A stretch of DNA of 64,000 bases. Source: Gavia stellata. Its lineage: Eukaryota > Chordata > Aves > Gaviiformes > Gaviidae. The position numbers and the translations under genes were made by a program. Shown in pieces: positions 13,601-26,081 of the stretch. Numbering within the stretch: position 1 is the stretch's first letter; each line of letters opens with the position of its first letter. Location of the stretch: contig NC_082597.1 of NCBI RefSeq assembly GCF_030936135.1, positions 47,685,095-47,749,094 on the forward strand, read 5' to 3'. A model generated the notes under the pieces. It searched no databases and was not told the origin of the DNA. It saw nothing but the letters and a program-made list of their open reading frames with translations.

Positions 13601-15248
13601 TGAATGCAAACATGCCAGAACTGTGATGAGAGAAGCAATGAAAGAGACTGCATTTCTACAAAAGGGGAAAAAAGATCAAATTAAGAATAAGACATGGAGC
13701 CATCTGGGGAGCTGGCAAATAGGACAGGAAAAGATTTCGAAAACAAACCAAGAGGAACACCATTAGCAGTGATAAGAAAAGCACTTTCAGAAACATCTGG
13801 GGGACTTTGAAGCAATTAGTGAAAGGAGAAGATGCATCAGGGAAAATACCACTGAAAAAAAAATATGTGATAAGCAAGGTCAAATTCGATCACAACCAAG
13901 AAATGATGAATAAATAAAACATAGTGCAAAACCTTAGTGCAAGTACTGTTAGAGAAAGCAGTATGTTTGTAATGGAGTAATATGCTAGAAGCATGGGTTA
14001 TCTTTTCAAAGGTTTAAAAAATAGTAGGATAGTCTTAATAATATTTACAATATTTACAGTATTTTTATAAGTAATGTTATAAGTATAATATTATACATTA
14101 AAACTACTAGCAATTTTTCTATGGTTTTGATAAATTAATGTAAGGGTTTTACTATTTATGTATTGCACATTTTTCATGCTATGGTGTTGCTTTTCAGATC
14201 CAAGTGAGATCAGACTTCACCTTTTAGAATATTGGAAAGCCCTTACTGTCCCAATTAGATGAACCAGACAAAGAAGGGTGGCATAGAGAATCAGAAAGTT
14301 GCTCAGTAGTTCAATTCAAGTTCAAGAAAGAGGACTGTCTAATCATATCACAATGTTACATATTCAGTTTAGTCATTTTACTATTTGTAAGCTCCAGTTA
14401 TTAAACTACCATGTTCTTTAACTGGGCCCAGGCCAACCTCAGATGAACTGGAAATTCAATGCATTTATCAAGTCTTCAGAGCTTACTTGGCATTCAGCAC
14501 TAAGACACCCATAGGTTATGTATAAATTGTAGAGTTAGGTTACATTGTCAGTAACTTACTTGTTGAAATTCCTAACACAGATCTTTCAATAAATCTTTTT
14601 CACAATCATAAACTTACAGTAGGTATCATTTATGTCTAATTGTTAATGCTGTGGCACTGAACCTGCCAGACTCAAGTCTGGGATACAGGAAGAGAGAAAA
14701 ACACAGGCTAAAAGCACTGAAAAGAAATTATTCATGCAAGGAGCTTGAAATATATGGAATCAGTGTAAGTTCTCTTCTATAATTATATTTCTATAATATT
14801 TTTTAATACAGTATTTACAGGTGAGATTGGCAGTATGGACTGAAAAAGGGGGTCCTAGCTCACATGAATATTTCAGATGTAGATGATTTTCAACATTAAA
14901 ATTGAGGGAAATCCAGAAGTATGGAAAATACAGGGGGTGTTTTGACTCAAAGGAAGATATCTGATGGAGATGTCTCCATGTTTTACTACATTCATTATCT
15001 CCCGTACTTCCAATAAACAATGACATATTTTACTTCTGTGAAAAGGACTGTTAGGATCTTACTGACACACCCTGTGTGCAGGATATATTGATAAGATGGC
15101 ATAATCATAAAGGACACATTTTGAGGATACTTCTTTGTTAATGGCACACTAACAGGGGAAATTGCAGGAATTATGAACTTTACTGCTTAACTAAGGATGT
15201 GTCCTGTTCTGTCGTTCCAGGATAATTTCTTCCATCTAAGAAACTTAC
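10680..15248 (-). other. MGAT4C: MGAT4C intron between coding exons 1 and 2
   Basis: This is a 4,569-bp GT-AG intron in phase 0 with donor GTAAGT and acceptor CTCACTAATAG after a pyrimidine tract. A purine-rich stretch at about 13,440-13,900 has an 80-codon open frame rich in Lys and Arg that I cannot assign. The left copy of a ~190-bp duplication lies at 14205-14394. Confidence 0.85.
14205..14394. repeat. Direct duplication, left copy (in MGAT4C intron)
   Basis: This segment matches 16007-16197 in the same orientation over about 190 bp. Shared words include CCCAATTAGATGAACCAGA, AAGAAAGAGGACTGTCTA and TCATATCACAATGTTA. Identity looks high (mid-80s percent by eye) with small indels. The family is unknown; it may be a segmental duplication or two copies of an unnamed repeat. 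Confidence 0.85.
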
Positions 15249-15377
15249 CAAAACATAACCATCTTCAATGTACAAGTTCATGAACAGCAGGCAAATTACA
15301 AGGACTCCTAAGAATGACACTGCTGATCGTTTCCGCAAGCATCTCATTTTATCAAAATATTTCAAGTTTTGTCTCAT
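15249..15377 (-). CDS. MGAT4C: MGAT4C coding exon 1: start codon, cytosolic tail and signal anchor
   Basis: This exon encodes residues 1-43 of a GT54 N-acetylglucosaminyltransferase, a Golgi type II membrane protein. The translation runs [18 protein letters not shown], then a hydrophobic segment at about residues 19-36 ([13 protein letters not shown]), then [10 protein letters not shown]; the basic MRCLRKRS before the hydrophobic run fits a signal anchor. The exon probably extends to 15404, where a polypyrimidine tract and AG (reads TTTCTTTCATAG on the minus strand) form an acceptor; the first 27 bases before the ATG are then 5' UTR. The donor at 15248 reads GTAAGT, phase 0. I chose the ATG at 15377 because it gives 478 residues in total, the length I remember for the human protein; the ATG at 15347 (MRCLRKRS) is a possible alternative. 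Upstream 5' exons were not found. Confidence 0.9.
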
Positions 15378-16006
15378 GTGTAGAAAGGCATACAGTAGTG
15401 TCACCTATGAAAGAAAACCACAGTGTTACAAAAACTGCTCATCTGATACACATGATAGCAAAACAACTTACCTTCAGATGTATCAAATGCCTTCAAACAC
15501 ACATAGACTATACCTTTAAGGTGGAATTAATTTAATTTAATCATGGTCATATTCAAGTTTAACATACAATCTTAACTATAATTTAAGCTTCCTTTTTTTG
15601 TCAATATAGAAAAAACCACATCTTATCCTACCCATTTTAGGCTGGAATTATGATATCACTGTGACAGGTGTGGATTAGCAGTTCAGTTTCCCATGTATAA
15701 CTGTCAGATCCCAACATGATGTCAAGAGAAGATGATGTTGTGCACTGTTTCCCTGTGTAGGCATGTCTCCTTCCAAAGACAACTCAGGCCAACAAGCAAG
15801 GAAGAAGCTATTGCATGACTCAGTATCATTGCCAATAGAAGTCTGGATACCAGAACTGCCAGGCACAAATGAGGTACCTTCCCTCACCTGCAGTGAGAAG
15901 GCAGTAGCAAGACAGTGCAGCATCCCTTAGCCTTAGATTTCTGTATTAGGATGGAAAGACCCTCACTGGAGTTGTCATTTTCTCCAGAAGGAAGGTGGAT
16001 GTCTAC

Positions 16007-16197
16007 CTTAGACTGGACACCTCTAAGCAGAATACTGGAAAGTCCTTACTATCCCAATTAGATGAACCAGAGAAAGAAGTGTGGCACAGAGGATCAGAAA
16101 GCCACTCAGTAGTTTAATTCAAGATCAAGAAAGAGGACTGTCTAGTCATATCACAATGTTATGTATTCATTTTAGTCTTTTACTATTTAAAGTAAGC
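16007..16197. repeat. Direct duplication, right copy (upstream of MGAT4C coding exon 1)
   Basis: This is the partner of 14205-14394 at an offset of about 1,805 bp. The pair brackets the exon that carries the start codon and membrane anchor. Confidence 0.85.
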
Positions 16198-17984
16198 TGT
16201 ATGCTGTTCCTGGCTACCAAATCATAAGCATTAACCTGTGTAGGACTCCATGTGTTTGGACAAGATCTGGCCACAAACTAAAGAAACAGACTCCAAATCA
16301 GACTGCCCAAACTCTGAAGGATTCTTAACTAAAAAGTAGATTATAAACTCATCTTTTATGTTCTCACTTGTTTAAGTACAAATGTATTTTGACTATTGTC
16401 CATAAAAATGTCTATCTACAAAATTTAATATATTGAAGTCATGTACAAATGGAGAGTTTAAAGCTAGCCTATGTGAAGTAGTAAAGAGCACTGCATGTGC
16501 AGTGGTTATCTCTGAATTGAAATACCTTAATTTTTGAAAATGTTGAACATCTAAACTGACACAAAATAGGTCCAATTAGGAGTTCCATAAAAGGTTTGTC
16601 ATGTCATATAAAAAATTATGTGGACTAATAACAAAAAATCTTCCAAGTACAGAATTCAATCTATATTTGCTTTAAATGATTAAATTTAAATGCTGATTAA
16701 ATATATCTAACAGTATAAAATATAAGTCCTTTAGACTCTAGAGAACAGAGCGTTAAATGCATCAAGTATTAGTAATGCAAATGTTTAACTGCAAGGTTTT
16801 GTCCATATAGATTCAAGATGAACTACAGTAAATGAACACAGGTTGAACATGGAGTGATTTTAAAATCACTATGTTGAGAATAAGAAGAACTTACATGTTG
16901 CACAAAGAAAAAAAAAAGAATTAATAGCAATATATACTTCTGTCCCCATTTATTTGAGGGTGAGCTGAATTGCAGCAGACTGATTATCCTGAAGCTGAAA
17001 AAGCCCAATGTAGCTATTTTTTAACGTACAGCAAGAATTTCCTTCTCCCTAATATCTAATGAAAATAAACATCAGGAAGGAGCTGTGAGGGCCATGAATC
17101 TCCAAACTCTTGCCCCCCCTGCCCTGTGACAGCACAGTGGTTGCTGCGGGTCTGTGGATTCCAGCAGGCTGTTGTGGAAAAGAAAGATTGCCCCTGTTTT
17201 AGAAAAGACCATGTTACATGTACAGTTTGGGTTTAATTTTGTTTCTTTCTTTTTTTTTTTCTTTTTCTTTTTTTTCTGCCAGCAGAGCTACTGATTTTCA
17301 AAGCAGTACACTCTTTTAAAAACTTATCAGAGGATCACTGGATGGATTAAAGACTGACACTTCTCAGAGAACAGCATGAACTAGGCTAGCTATTGAAGTT
17401 CCAAGTAGTCTGGATTGGAGTGCTTGCAGCCACTGGCAGCTTCAGGGGTAACAGAGATGCACTACAGTTGTACGCATTGAAGTTTTTCTTTGGAAAACTT
17501 GGGAATAAGTAAGTATCTTTTCACTCACAGGGTGACTGTACGTGCCATGTTTACTGATTGCACTGTGGTATTACACAGTTCCCTCATCTGAGCAGCCTGA
17601 CTGAAGTCCTTAAGTGTGAGGAATGTGACTTACAACTATATTTGCTGGTTATCTTGTATTAGTTTTTCCCCATGCAGTTTTCTTTAGATCATTACTATCT
17701 CAGATTAGGAATAGAAATTAAGGGAATTACACAGGTGAGACTGGAGGAACACAGGACTGTCATTACTAATGCTGATGTACAGAAAGAGAAAAAAGCCCAG
17801 TATGGCCATTGTTCAGAGGAAAACACTTGCATTTCTTGTGTTGGTTTCACACAAAGTCATTACAACATTCTTGGTTTACAAATAGAGTCCATGAAACGGT
17901 TGAAAGCAAAACACCATTCCAGTGACATTTCTTTGTTTGTAAGACCTATTGGTAGGCTCATACCAGGTGAAGGAACCAAAGGGA

Positions 17985-18090
17985 AGGACACCCCAGCTAG
18001 CGTGCGACCTGTTACGGACCCCGCGTCGAGGAGGGGGCACGGACACGATCACTGACACCAGATGACAGTGCGGACGCGCACTTGCCGGCC
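17985..18090. other. Local CpG cluster in AT-rich DNA
   Basis: About a dozen CpG dinucleotides fall within roughly 100 bp (for example GCGTGCGACC, CCGCGTCGAGG, GCGGACGCGCAC), while neighbouring kilobases have very few. This could be a small unmethylated regulatory element or 5' exon, or a short recent insertion. No TATA box or splice signal decides between these. Confidence 0.5.
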
Positions 18091-19957
18091 TCCAACCTGC
18101 TCCTAAACCTGTTCCTTCCAACCAGTTTGTGTGAAGGTGCTGTTTGGCATACTTACACTGTAAGACTTTAGCTAAAAATGTGCACAGACTCATACATCTA
18201 TATGTACAGAATTCCTTACATTTCCTAGAAGTACTGCTTCATGCAGCTCCATTTCCAATCTGTAACATTGCATTGTGGAGCACTAAGCAAGTGAAATTTG
18301 CAAGGAAAAAATCACCTTTTTTGCAGGTGATGTCAGTCATCTTTTGAAAAATAGTCTCACAGTGAGACCCCCTGATGTTCTTTAAGACCTTTTGAGCAGA
18401 ATAGTCACCATTACTCAAAACTAAGACTCTGATATTGAAAAAAAGGCTTCAACTCATAATTCAATTCTGAAGTCACAGCTTTGCTTGAAGATTTTATGCC
18501 TTCATTATTCATGCACCATTAAGTAGCCATCAGGATGGTATAAATGCAATTTGTTTCATAAATCTGGCATTAAGCAGTTAAATGTAATAATTAATAATCA
18601 TGCATGAATTATAAATCTTTTCCTTTCTCAATGAGATGTATTGTTTTCCTCAGTCTCTTCAGATCCCAGATCCCTAAATATGTTTGCCATCACACATACA
18701 TGTGTAGTTTTACATAGTAATATGAAACTATAATTCTTCTTACTTTCTAAAATGATACAGCAATGACAAGATAGTGAGCTAAAAAATTCAGTGACATACC
18801 TTACAGTGTGAAGAAGCTGTTCTTTATAGGATCTGCAAAGGTGTGAAAGCTGTCCAAAGGCCAAGACTGATTTTCACGTGATAATGTGATGCTTTCTCTT
18901 GCAGAATTTGCAACACTCAGAAGAATTTTAAAAATTGTTGTTTTAAAAAGCAAATCCCAAATGACTTTCCAGTAAGAGTCTGTTCTTAATAAGCCAAGTC
19001 CTTGAAACCAAAAAATGAAATTAAAATATTTAAATTTAAAGCTGTTAAATTTTTTTAAACTTCTTTCAATTATGATGTCAATGTAGCTGTTCCCAAGAGG
19101 AAAAAATGAGACAAAGCAAGATTTTTTTCCTTATTTTCCACTTTTTCAGAGGAAAAGGCTTTTTGCCAGCCCCATAATAATTTCTTCAGATCACATACAT
19201 GCACACTTACTGTGGTGAAACATTTCGTATTCAATCCACTCTAATTCTTCATCACTTTCTGACAATACTAGGGATTTGTGCTTTGTCCTGCTTTCGCAGA
19301 TTATTCTTTACTTTCCTGATCTGTTTCCTCCTCAAACAGATACATAAAAAAGCCTTGTGGTATTCCTTTAAGGGCATACCCTTATGTATGCCAACTCGAG
19401 TTAATGACTTAGCCTTACCTAACCAATACAGTGAATCTGCTTGTATCTACAGTTGTACAGAGATGTAGCAACAAGATCATCTTTGTATTATATTCTGGTC
19501 TGCTTGAGTGCTGTGCCCCAGCAGCTCATGAAACATTGCTCATTTGCAGAAGAACTGATGGCTGTCAGAAATGGCAACTGCATTATTTTTATACTATAAT
19601 ATTTCCAAATCAGGCATGTAGCTTTGCCTGTCACTGCAGAGCCTGTATTCCAGGAGATACAGTATTTATTATATCAACAAAATCCATAGATAACACACAA
19701 AAAACCATGATTAGATTACTAAACCCCTTGTGAACTTTATTGCAATCTCTGATTTGGCTGACACTCAGCAGCAGCTACTTCATTCCTCAGCCTTGTGACA
19801 TACCATTCCACCACTGTGTAACTGAATTGCTTTACTAGCAGTTCTTAATGTTTGCCCAATTTGTTTCTCAGCTTTTCTTTTTGCAAGGCTGCACATGATG
19901 CCTCAAGGATTGCATTCAGTCCTCTTTACAAAGAGGCAAAGGAAACACTTTCAGAAA

Positions 19958-19999
19958 AAAAAAAAGAAAAAGAAAGAAAGAAAAAAAGAAAAAAAAGGA
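19958..19999. repeat. A-rich AAAG-type simple repeat
   Basis: This is a run of poly-A interrupted by single G residues (AAAAAGAAAGAAAG type). It accounts for the Lys/Glu-rich end of the overlapping small open frame. Confidence 0.85.
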
Positions 20000-21785
20000 A
20001 TTTTTTTACATGGTTACTATTAATCGTTGCATGCCTTGTGGTCTTTTTATACAAGATGTAAAAAACAAACCCTAGGTTGTGATATAAATTTGAGCTATGG
20101 TTGGTAGTGAACTGGAAAATTATAATGGATAGGCTATTCCATGGGGCTCAGATAGACTCCCAGCAAGATTCACTGTCTGTCTTACTGAAAGCCTGAATGT
20201 ACATATAAAATGTTTAAGGTTGACAGGCAGGATGTTTGCTGTCACTGGCAGCAGGGAAGTAAAAACTGATCCGAGGGAAAGGAAGGTTTAACTCAGAATG
20301 AGGCTAACAAATCCAGAGGGTAGAGCTCAGGTTTTAAACTGGCCATAAGTACATTTTTTGGATAGCTTATCATTCTGTAGCTGCACATGCTCAAAATCAG
20401 TGGTTTAAAGATTATAATATCTTCTGAAATTTATATTCTAGATACAGAAAGTTAAAAACGAAGCATATAAGTAGGCAGATTACTCAAAATTAACACTGAT
20501 AAAAGGATGGGCAAAAGAATTGGGTTTTAAAAAATTATTTGAAAGGCATATTGATCCTTGATCCACGGAAAGTGAGAGATTATTTCAAACACTGGCATAG
20601 CACATAGATATATACAGACCCCAACAGTCCGGGAAAAGAGATGAGATTTTGATAGGAAACAGATGCTTCAGCAGAGGCAAGTTACCAAACAATACAGAAA
20701 AATAAAGAGCTTAAATTCGATGTGGGTATTGGAGGATGAAGTGTCTTTCCTGTCTGACAGCTTCAGAGTGACATAAAATGGAGCCACAAAACTTACTTTG
20801 GCCATAGCACTCTGAGCAAAATGTAATCTATTTCTTCTGGCATGGAGAAGTCAAGTCTAATCAAGGGGAAGAGATGACTAAGAAGTGTGAAGACGTATTG
20901 AGTTAGACGATAAAGCACTATCTAATACATCACTGGATGGATGGCAGTGTATACCACTGGATATATTTTATCAAGTATGTTGTAGTGTAAAAGATGGGTT
21001 TTAGAAAAATAATATAGACAATGAGTTAATGGGATGTGGGAAGACCCTGGAAGGCAAGAAAAAATGACAACGAAATCTGAAATAGCCCTCAAGTTCTGCT
21101 CCACAGACACAAAGCAGTGGGGAAAATAAAACAGCATGGGCACGAAGAGGGAAGAGGCAGCTCACTGCAACATCCAGAGTGAGTGAGATTAGAAGCTTTT
21201 AGAGATACAGGAGTGGGGGTGTAGGCTGCATCAGAAACGCAGGCAGGAATGTTTGAGCATTGAAAATAGCACTGGACACTGTTCAGAGGAAAGAATTTAT
21301 AGGAAGATGAGAATAGGGATTGAGTTAAATAGATATTCTATAGATTTTATCCATTGATTCATCAATGAATGAAAGGAAGACATGCATATAAGCACTGATA
21401 GATTCAACAGCAAGCTAAAACTTTTATGGACAATTATCACACAGTACATTTCTATAGTATGTGAGTACAGGGATTATCGCCTACCACAGGCTGTCAGGCA
21501 AACCAAATTCCTTGAGTTTATTAGGCACCAAATTGAATAAACTAGAGGGACATGCTGGTTTGAAGACGCTCCTGCAGATCAAGTACCCGGGACATCACTG
21601 TTGTAATGGAATTGCACAGAGATGTAGACAAATATATTTTGTTGGTGAAAAGAAAATCAACATGTTTGACGAAAGCCAATTAGGCATAATGAGAAAAGTT
21701 TCATCTGACCCTGGCTAAATCTGGTCATGGTTTTCTCTACAGCATATCCTGTAGCCTCATCTAACAGAAATAGTAGTAGCTTTTT

Positions 21786-21883
21786 CACAGATCCACAGAA
21801 TCACAGACTGGTTGAGGTTGGAAGGGACCTCTGGAAGTCATCTGGTCCAACCCTCCTGTTCAAGTAGAGCCACCTGGAGCTGG
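21786..21883 (-). mobile_element. CR1 LINE, minus strand, 3' end part (outer element, first piece)
   Basis: The sequence begins with CACAGAATCACAGACTGG and continues GTTGGAAGGGACCTCTGG, the reverse complement of the avian CR1 3' end. It stops at the GAGCTGG motif, where a plus-strand CR1 interrupts it, and resumes at about 22150. Confidence 0.9.
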
Positions 21884-22149
21884 GTGCAGGGGAGGTTCAG
21901 ACTGGATATTAGGAAAAATTTCTTTAGTGAGAGAGTGGTGACACACTGGAATAGACTGCCCAGGGAGGTGGTGGAGTCACCCTCACTGGAGGTATTCAAG
22001 GAACGTGTGGACGAGGCATTGTGGGACATGGTTTAGTGGGCATGGTAGTGTTTTTTGGTTGATGGTTGGACTTGATGATCTTACAGGACTTTTCCAACCA
22101 CAGTGATTCTGTGATTGTGTGATTCTGCGATTCTGTGATTCTGTGACTG
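21884..22149 (+). mobile_element. CR1 LINE, plus strand, nested inside the minus-strand CR1
   Basis: This 5'-truncated CR1 starts at GCAGGGGAGGTTCAGACTGG and encodes the C-terminal CR1 reverse-transcriptase-ORF residues ([27 protein letters not shown]), then the 3' UTR (GTTGGACTTGATGATCTTA) and ends in imperfect ATTCTGTG octamers. It lies within the outer minus-strand CR1, so it inserted later. Confidence 0.9.
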
Positions 22150-22964
22150 TGTCCAGGCAGCTTTTGAATATCTCCAAGGAGGGAGATCCACAACCACTCT
22201 GGGCAGCCTGTACCAGTGCTTACTCACCCTCATAGTAAAAAAGTGTCTCCTGATGTTCAGAAAGAACATCCTGTGTTTCAGTTTGTGTCCACTGCCTCTG
22301 GTCCTGTCACTGGGCACCAACAAAAAGAAGAGTCTGGCTCTGTCCACTATGCACTTTCCCTTCAGGTATTTATACACATTGATCAGATTGCCCCTGAGCC
22401 TTCTCTTCTCCAGGCTGAAAAGTCCTAGCTCTCTCAGCCTTTCCTCATATGAGAGACGCTCCAATCCCTTGATCATCCTTGTGGTATGTAGGTACTAGTT
22501 ACCTGGATGTGAATATAGGTCAGGATGGATGGATGTAATTGTCTGACCCTCAGATTGTCACAAAAAGCCTGGAACGGGACACATTACTCCAGGTGTGGCC
22601 TCACCAGTGTTGAATAGAGGGGAAGAATCACCATCCTTGACTTGCTGTCAATGCTTTGTCTGTTCCAGCCAATGATGCAATTAGCCAACTTTGCTGCAAG
22701 GGCACATTGCTGGCTGTTCTTCAACTTCATCTCCACCATGCGCCCCCATGTCCTTTTCTGCTAAGCTGCTTTCCAGTTGCGTGTCCCCCAGCATATATTG
22801 GTGCATGGGATTGTTCCTCCCTTGGTGCAGGACTTTGAACTTCCCCTTGTTGATGTTCATGAGGTTCCTGTCAGCCCATTTCTCCAGCCTGTTCAGGTCA
22901 CTTTGAATTGCAGCACGACCCTGTGGCATATCAGCCACTCATCCCAGTTTTGTGTCATCTGCAA
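22150..22964 (-). mobile_element. CR1 LINE, minus strand (outer element, second piece)
   Basis: The sequence continues the outer CR1 from GTCCAGGCAGCTTTTGAA through the ORF2 C-terminal part (reverse frame reads [24 protein letters not shown]) to the reverse-transcriptase region (reverse frame DLNRLEKWADRNLMNINKGKFKVLH). The first 345 bp are almost identical to 30655-30978. At 22485-22572 about 65 bp of normal CR1 is replaced by a foreign segment. The copy is dead: frames are broken and the 5' part is absent. Confidence 0.88.
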
Positions 22965-25900
22965 TCATTTGGTCATTTGTAATCCTGATATGGAGAAGAA
23001 AAAAAAAGCCTCCATGCAGTTGCATAAGTGTATGACTAATGTGGAGCAATCATTTGATGTAACCTTAACCCAAATGGTGATGCTAGCCACGGAGTTGTGC
23101 TAATCCTTCTCCATCCTCTTCTTGCTTCACAGTGTCCACGGCCTGTCAGAAGGTAGCATTACCAGAGGTGCACAACCCTGAAAGGCTTTATATAATGAAG
23201 AGCAAGGAACATCTTCTGTGAAAAGTTTACACTTCTGGGGAGATACTCTTTGTGTAGTTTGCAATGGATCAATATCAGGTATTGAAAGATGTTTTATCAT
23301 GGCATCCTTACAGATTGTTTCACAGAACCTACATAATAATATGTATTTGGGGTATTCTGCCAAGATCAAAAAGCAATGAATATTTATTGAGTGACTTCCA
23401 AATAAGTTTATGTTTCTTAAAAATAACATTGCTGGGTCCTTTATCCTCTAGTTAGACTAAGTTTAAGCATTTCAGAAGAGGAAAAAATCCATTTAGAACG
23501 ATAGCTAACTGTTATAGAGCAACTCTCAAACTCATGAGATTCTGCCATATAATTGATTATTTGCACAAAGCCATGTGTCTGTGAAGTTCATGGTACCCCT
23601 GGGAAATAATGTAGAATAGATTAGGAGATTAAATGCGAGAAAATTGGTTTTCACTGGCCATATTACTAATCTTTTTCTAAGATAAGTGTTTCATTAAGAC
23701 GTTCCACCGAGCACCCAGACAGCAGCTTCCTGATCAATAAAATAACTCATTCTATAGAGAAGGCTTAAAAAACTATGTATGGGTGTGTGGAACCAACAAT
23801 TGGTTTATTTTTTTTTAAAAAAAACCAACAAATTTCAGTAAGTTTTGATGAATAAGCATCTATAAAATGAAAAAAATTCTTAATAAAATGCTACATTTGT
23901 TGCTTGTTTTTTTTTAAATATTTCGTGTGCTGAACTTCATATATTGTCACACACAGAATATACTGCTATGATAATTTCTTTTCAGTAGAAGCAATCCAGT
24001 GTGGACAAGATACATCCAAAGTTTGTCATCTTGAGCTCTGATTCTGCTGCCAGATTTACTAGCAGAAATCCAACTAATATCTCTGAAGCTATTAATGGAT
24101 TCACAAACTGGTAACCTTGATTGCATTTATACTCTTTTTAACAAGAAAAAAATTAAAATTAATTTTGCTGTTCAGGGGACTTTGCTATTTATGGGCTAGT
24201 CTCGCCTTGATCTATTACCTTAATTGATGTTGATTGTATAACTAATGGAGATGGTTTTAGAGGTACCATAAAATCCGCAACATGTTATCTTGCACTGTAA
24301 TGCAATTAGATCATGCAAGCTAAGCAGCATTTGTAGTGGGAGGGGTTAATAGCTGCTGTTGCAAGTATTATCACTGCTTCTGCCTTCTCAGTTAATGCTA
24401 GATTAGAAACCTTGTAAATAAATGCTTCATAGAAAGGAAGCAGACCAGGTAGACTAGCAGCTTTCAATTGCCATGATGATGATTTCAACCTTAATCATCA
24501 GATTTCCTGTAGACTTCAGAAAAGTGGCTCTAGGCAGAGTGAAAAGAGGCCTCGGATGAATAGCTACATGTCGAGCTAACAGGCATTTCAGATCCATGAA
24601 GGCGAGTAGCATGGGATCTCTGTGAGCACATGGACTCTAAAGCTGCTTTCAGAGGGCAGGGCCGTGCTACCATATATCTCTGTGACCTGTCAAGCAAAAC
24701 TAGTTCCATTTGGCTACGGAACATCTCTCCAAAACCTGCATACTTCTGCATGCATCTCTCCATGGAAATCTCTGTTATCCAGTGAGAAGCTGGAGCATCA
24801 TTTCATTAAACTGATGCACTATTATTCAAAGGGATAGTAGGGAAGGAGAAGGGATTACTACCTCTGTCTTGTAGCAGATTAGTTTCCAATTTTTTTAGGA
24901 GATGCTTATCTCATTTTGCTTCCAGCTTCAATTTATCTGTTTACTAACATTATGTTTGGTGGTATCTGTTAGATCGTGCCAGAGATAATTTTGTAACCTA
25001 AGCAAAACACTCCCCCCTTCCTTTTTTTTAAAAAAGAAGAAACCCTAAAGAGAAAACATCAACAAAATGCCTGGATGATATGGCCAACCTGTCAGGTGTG
25101 GTGAATAGGCTTTCTTATCCTTAGCATATGACAAACATGATGATCAATAAAGACTTAAATGACCTTTTCCACTCTTCTGTATGTCACTTATTATAAATAA
25201 ACTCAAGCCATGGCAATAAAATACTATTTGCTATCAAGCTTTCTAATGGCAAAAAATGTTTTTTGACTTTTCTATTTTTCCCAAGAAATAGTTAAATAAA
25301 CAAAGCTTGGTAGCAGGGAGTGAATAAATCTTAAAAAAACTTCTTTGATAATTTTCTCTTGAGTGTTTTAATGTAAAATTCCAACCCATTTTTCCTCTAA
25401 AGAAACTGTAAAATATTCCTTCAGATTAGTGACAGAAGGCTTTCATTTTTTGTGTCTTAAATCGTATCAATATCATAAAGATATGGTTAATAAGCAAGAC
25501 AGTTATTTCAGTTGAACGCAATACACAGACAGGAAGGAACTTTCCTCAATATGGCCAAGAATAAGTTTGATAAGTCTGAATGTGCACTTTCATCATCTGT
25601 TTTTCTCATTTTTACAATACCAGTAACTACAGTATAGTTTGGGAAAGAAAGGGAGTTTTAGAGTTTGGGGAAAAAGAAGTACAGTAAAAGAGCTGCTCAC
25701 TAAAAAATTTACATTTCTTTGCAAGTAAAGTTCAAACAAGACCAGTTGCTAATTTAAACTTTTAGTTGAGTTTGCTTGTCTATCCCAAGACAGGTCCCTT
25801 TATGCAGCTCACAAGCCAGTTCTCTGACTCCAGGTATCAGTCTCTGCTGCTTCCCCCCGGATTTATCCAGAACACAGTTTTGCTGCTGCTAGAGTTTCCG

Positions 25901-26081
25901 GTCAATATATTCATCACAGTACAACACACAGAGGACAGGCTATTACCTGCATGCCCCACAGTAGGATCTTAATAGCTTTGCTGCAGGATATTTGAAAGTT
26001 GAAAGAGATACCCATTAAAGGGCTTAACAGCCACAGTAGACTCATGCCCTCAAGTTGTGTTAATGGGGGAAGTAATCTATG

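Larger units (their letters stand above)
15405..21785. other. Upstream region of MGAT4C, no coding exon recognised
   Basis: This stretch is AT-rich and probably 5' intron or flank of MGAT4C. It contains the right copy of the duplication (16007-16197), a pyrimidine tract (17249-17278), a CpG cluster (about 17,985-18,090) and an A/G-rich simple stretch (19958-19999). Open frames are at most 127 codons and have no recognisable motif. No RNA gene was seen. Confidence 0.5.

Noticed and set aside
13524..13766. 80-codon Lys/Arg-rich open frame in purine-rich intron DNA
   Set aside because: Basic composition follows from the purine bias; no family recognised.
17672..18055. 127-codon open frame ending in the CpG cluster
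   Set aside because: No recognisable motif; its Arg/His-rich end only reflects local GC content. The CpG cluster itself is kept as a finding.
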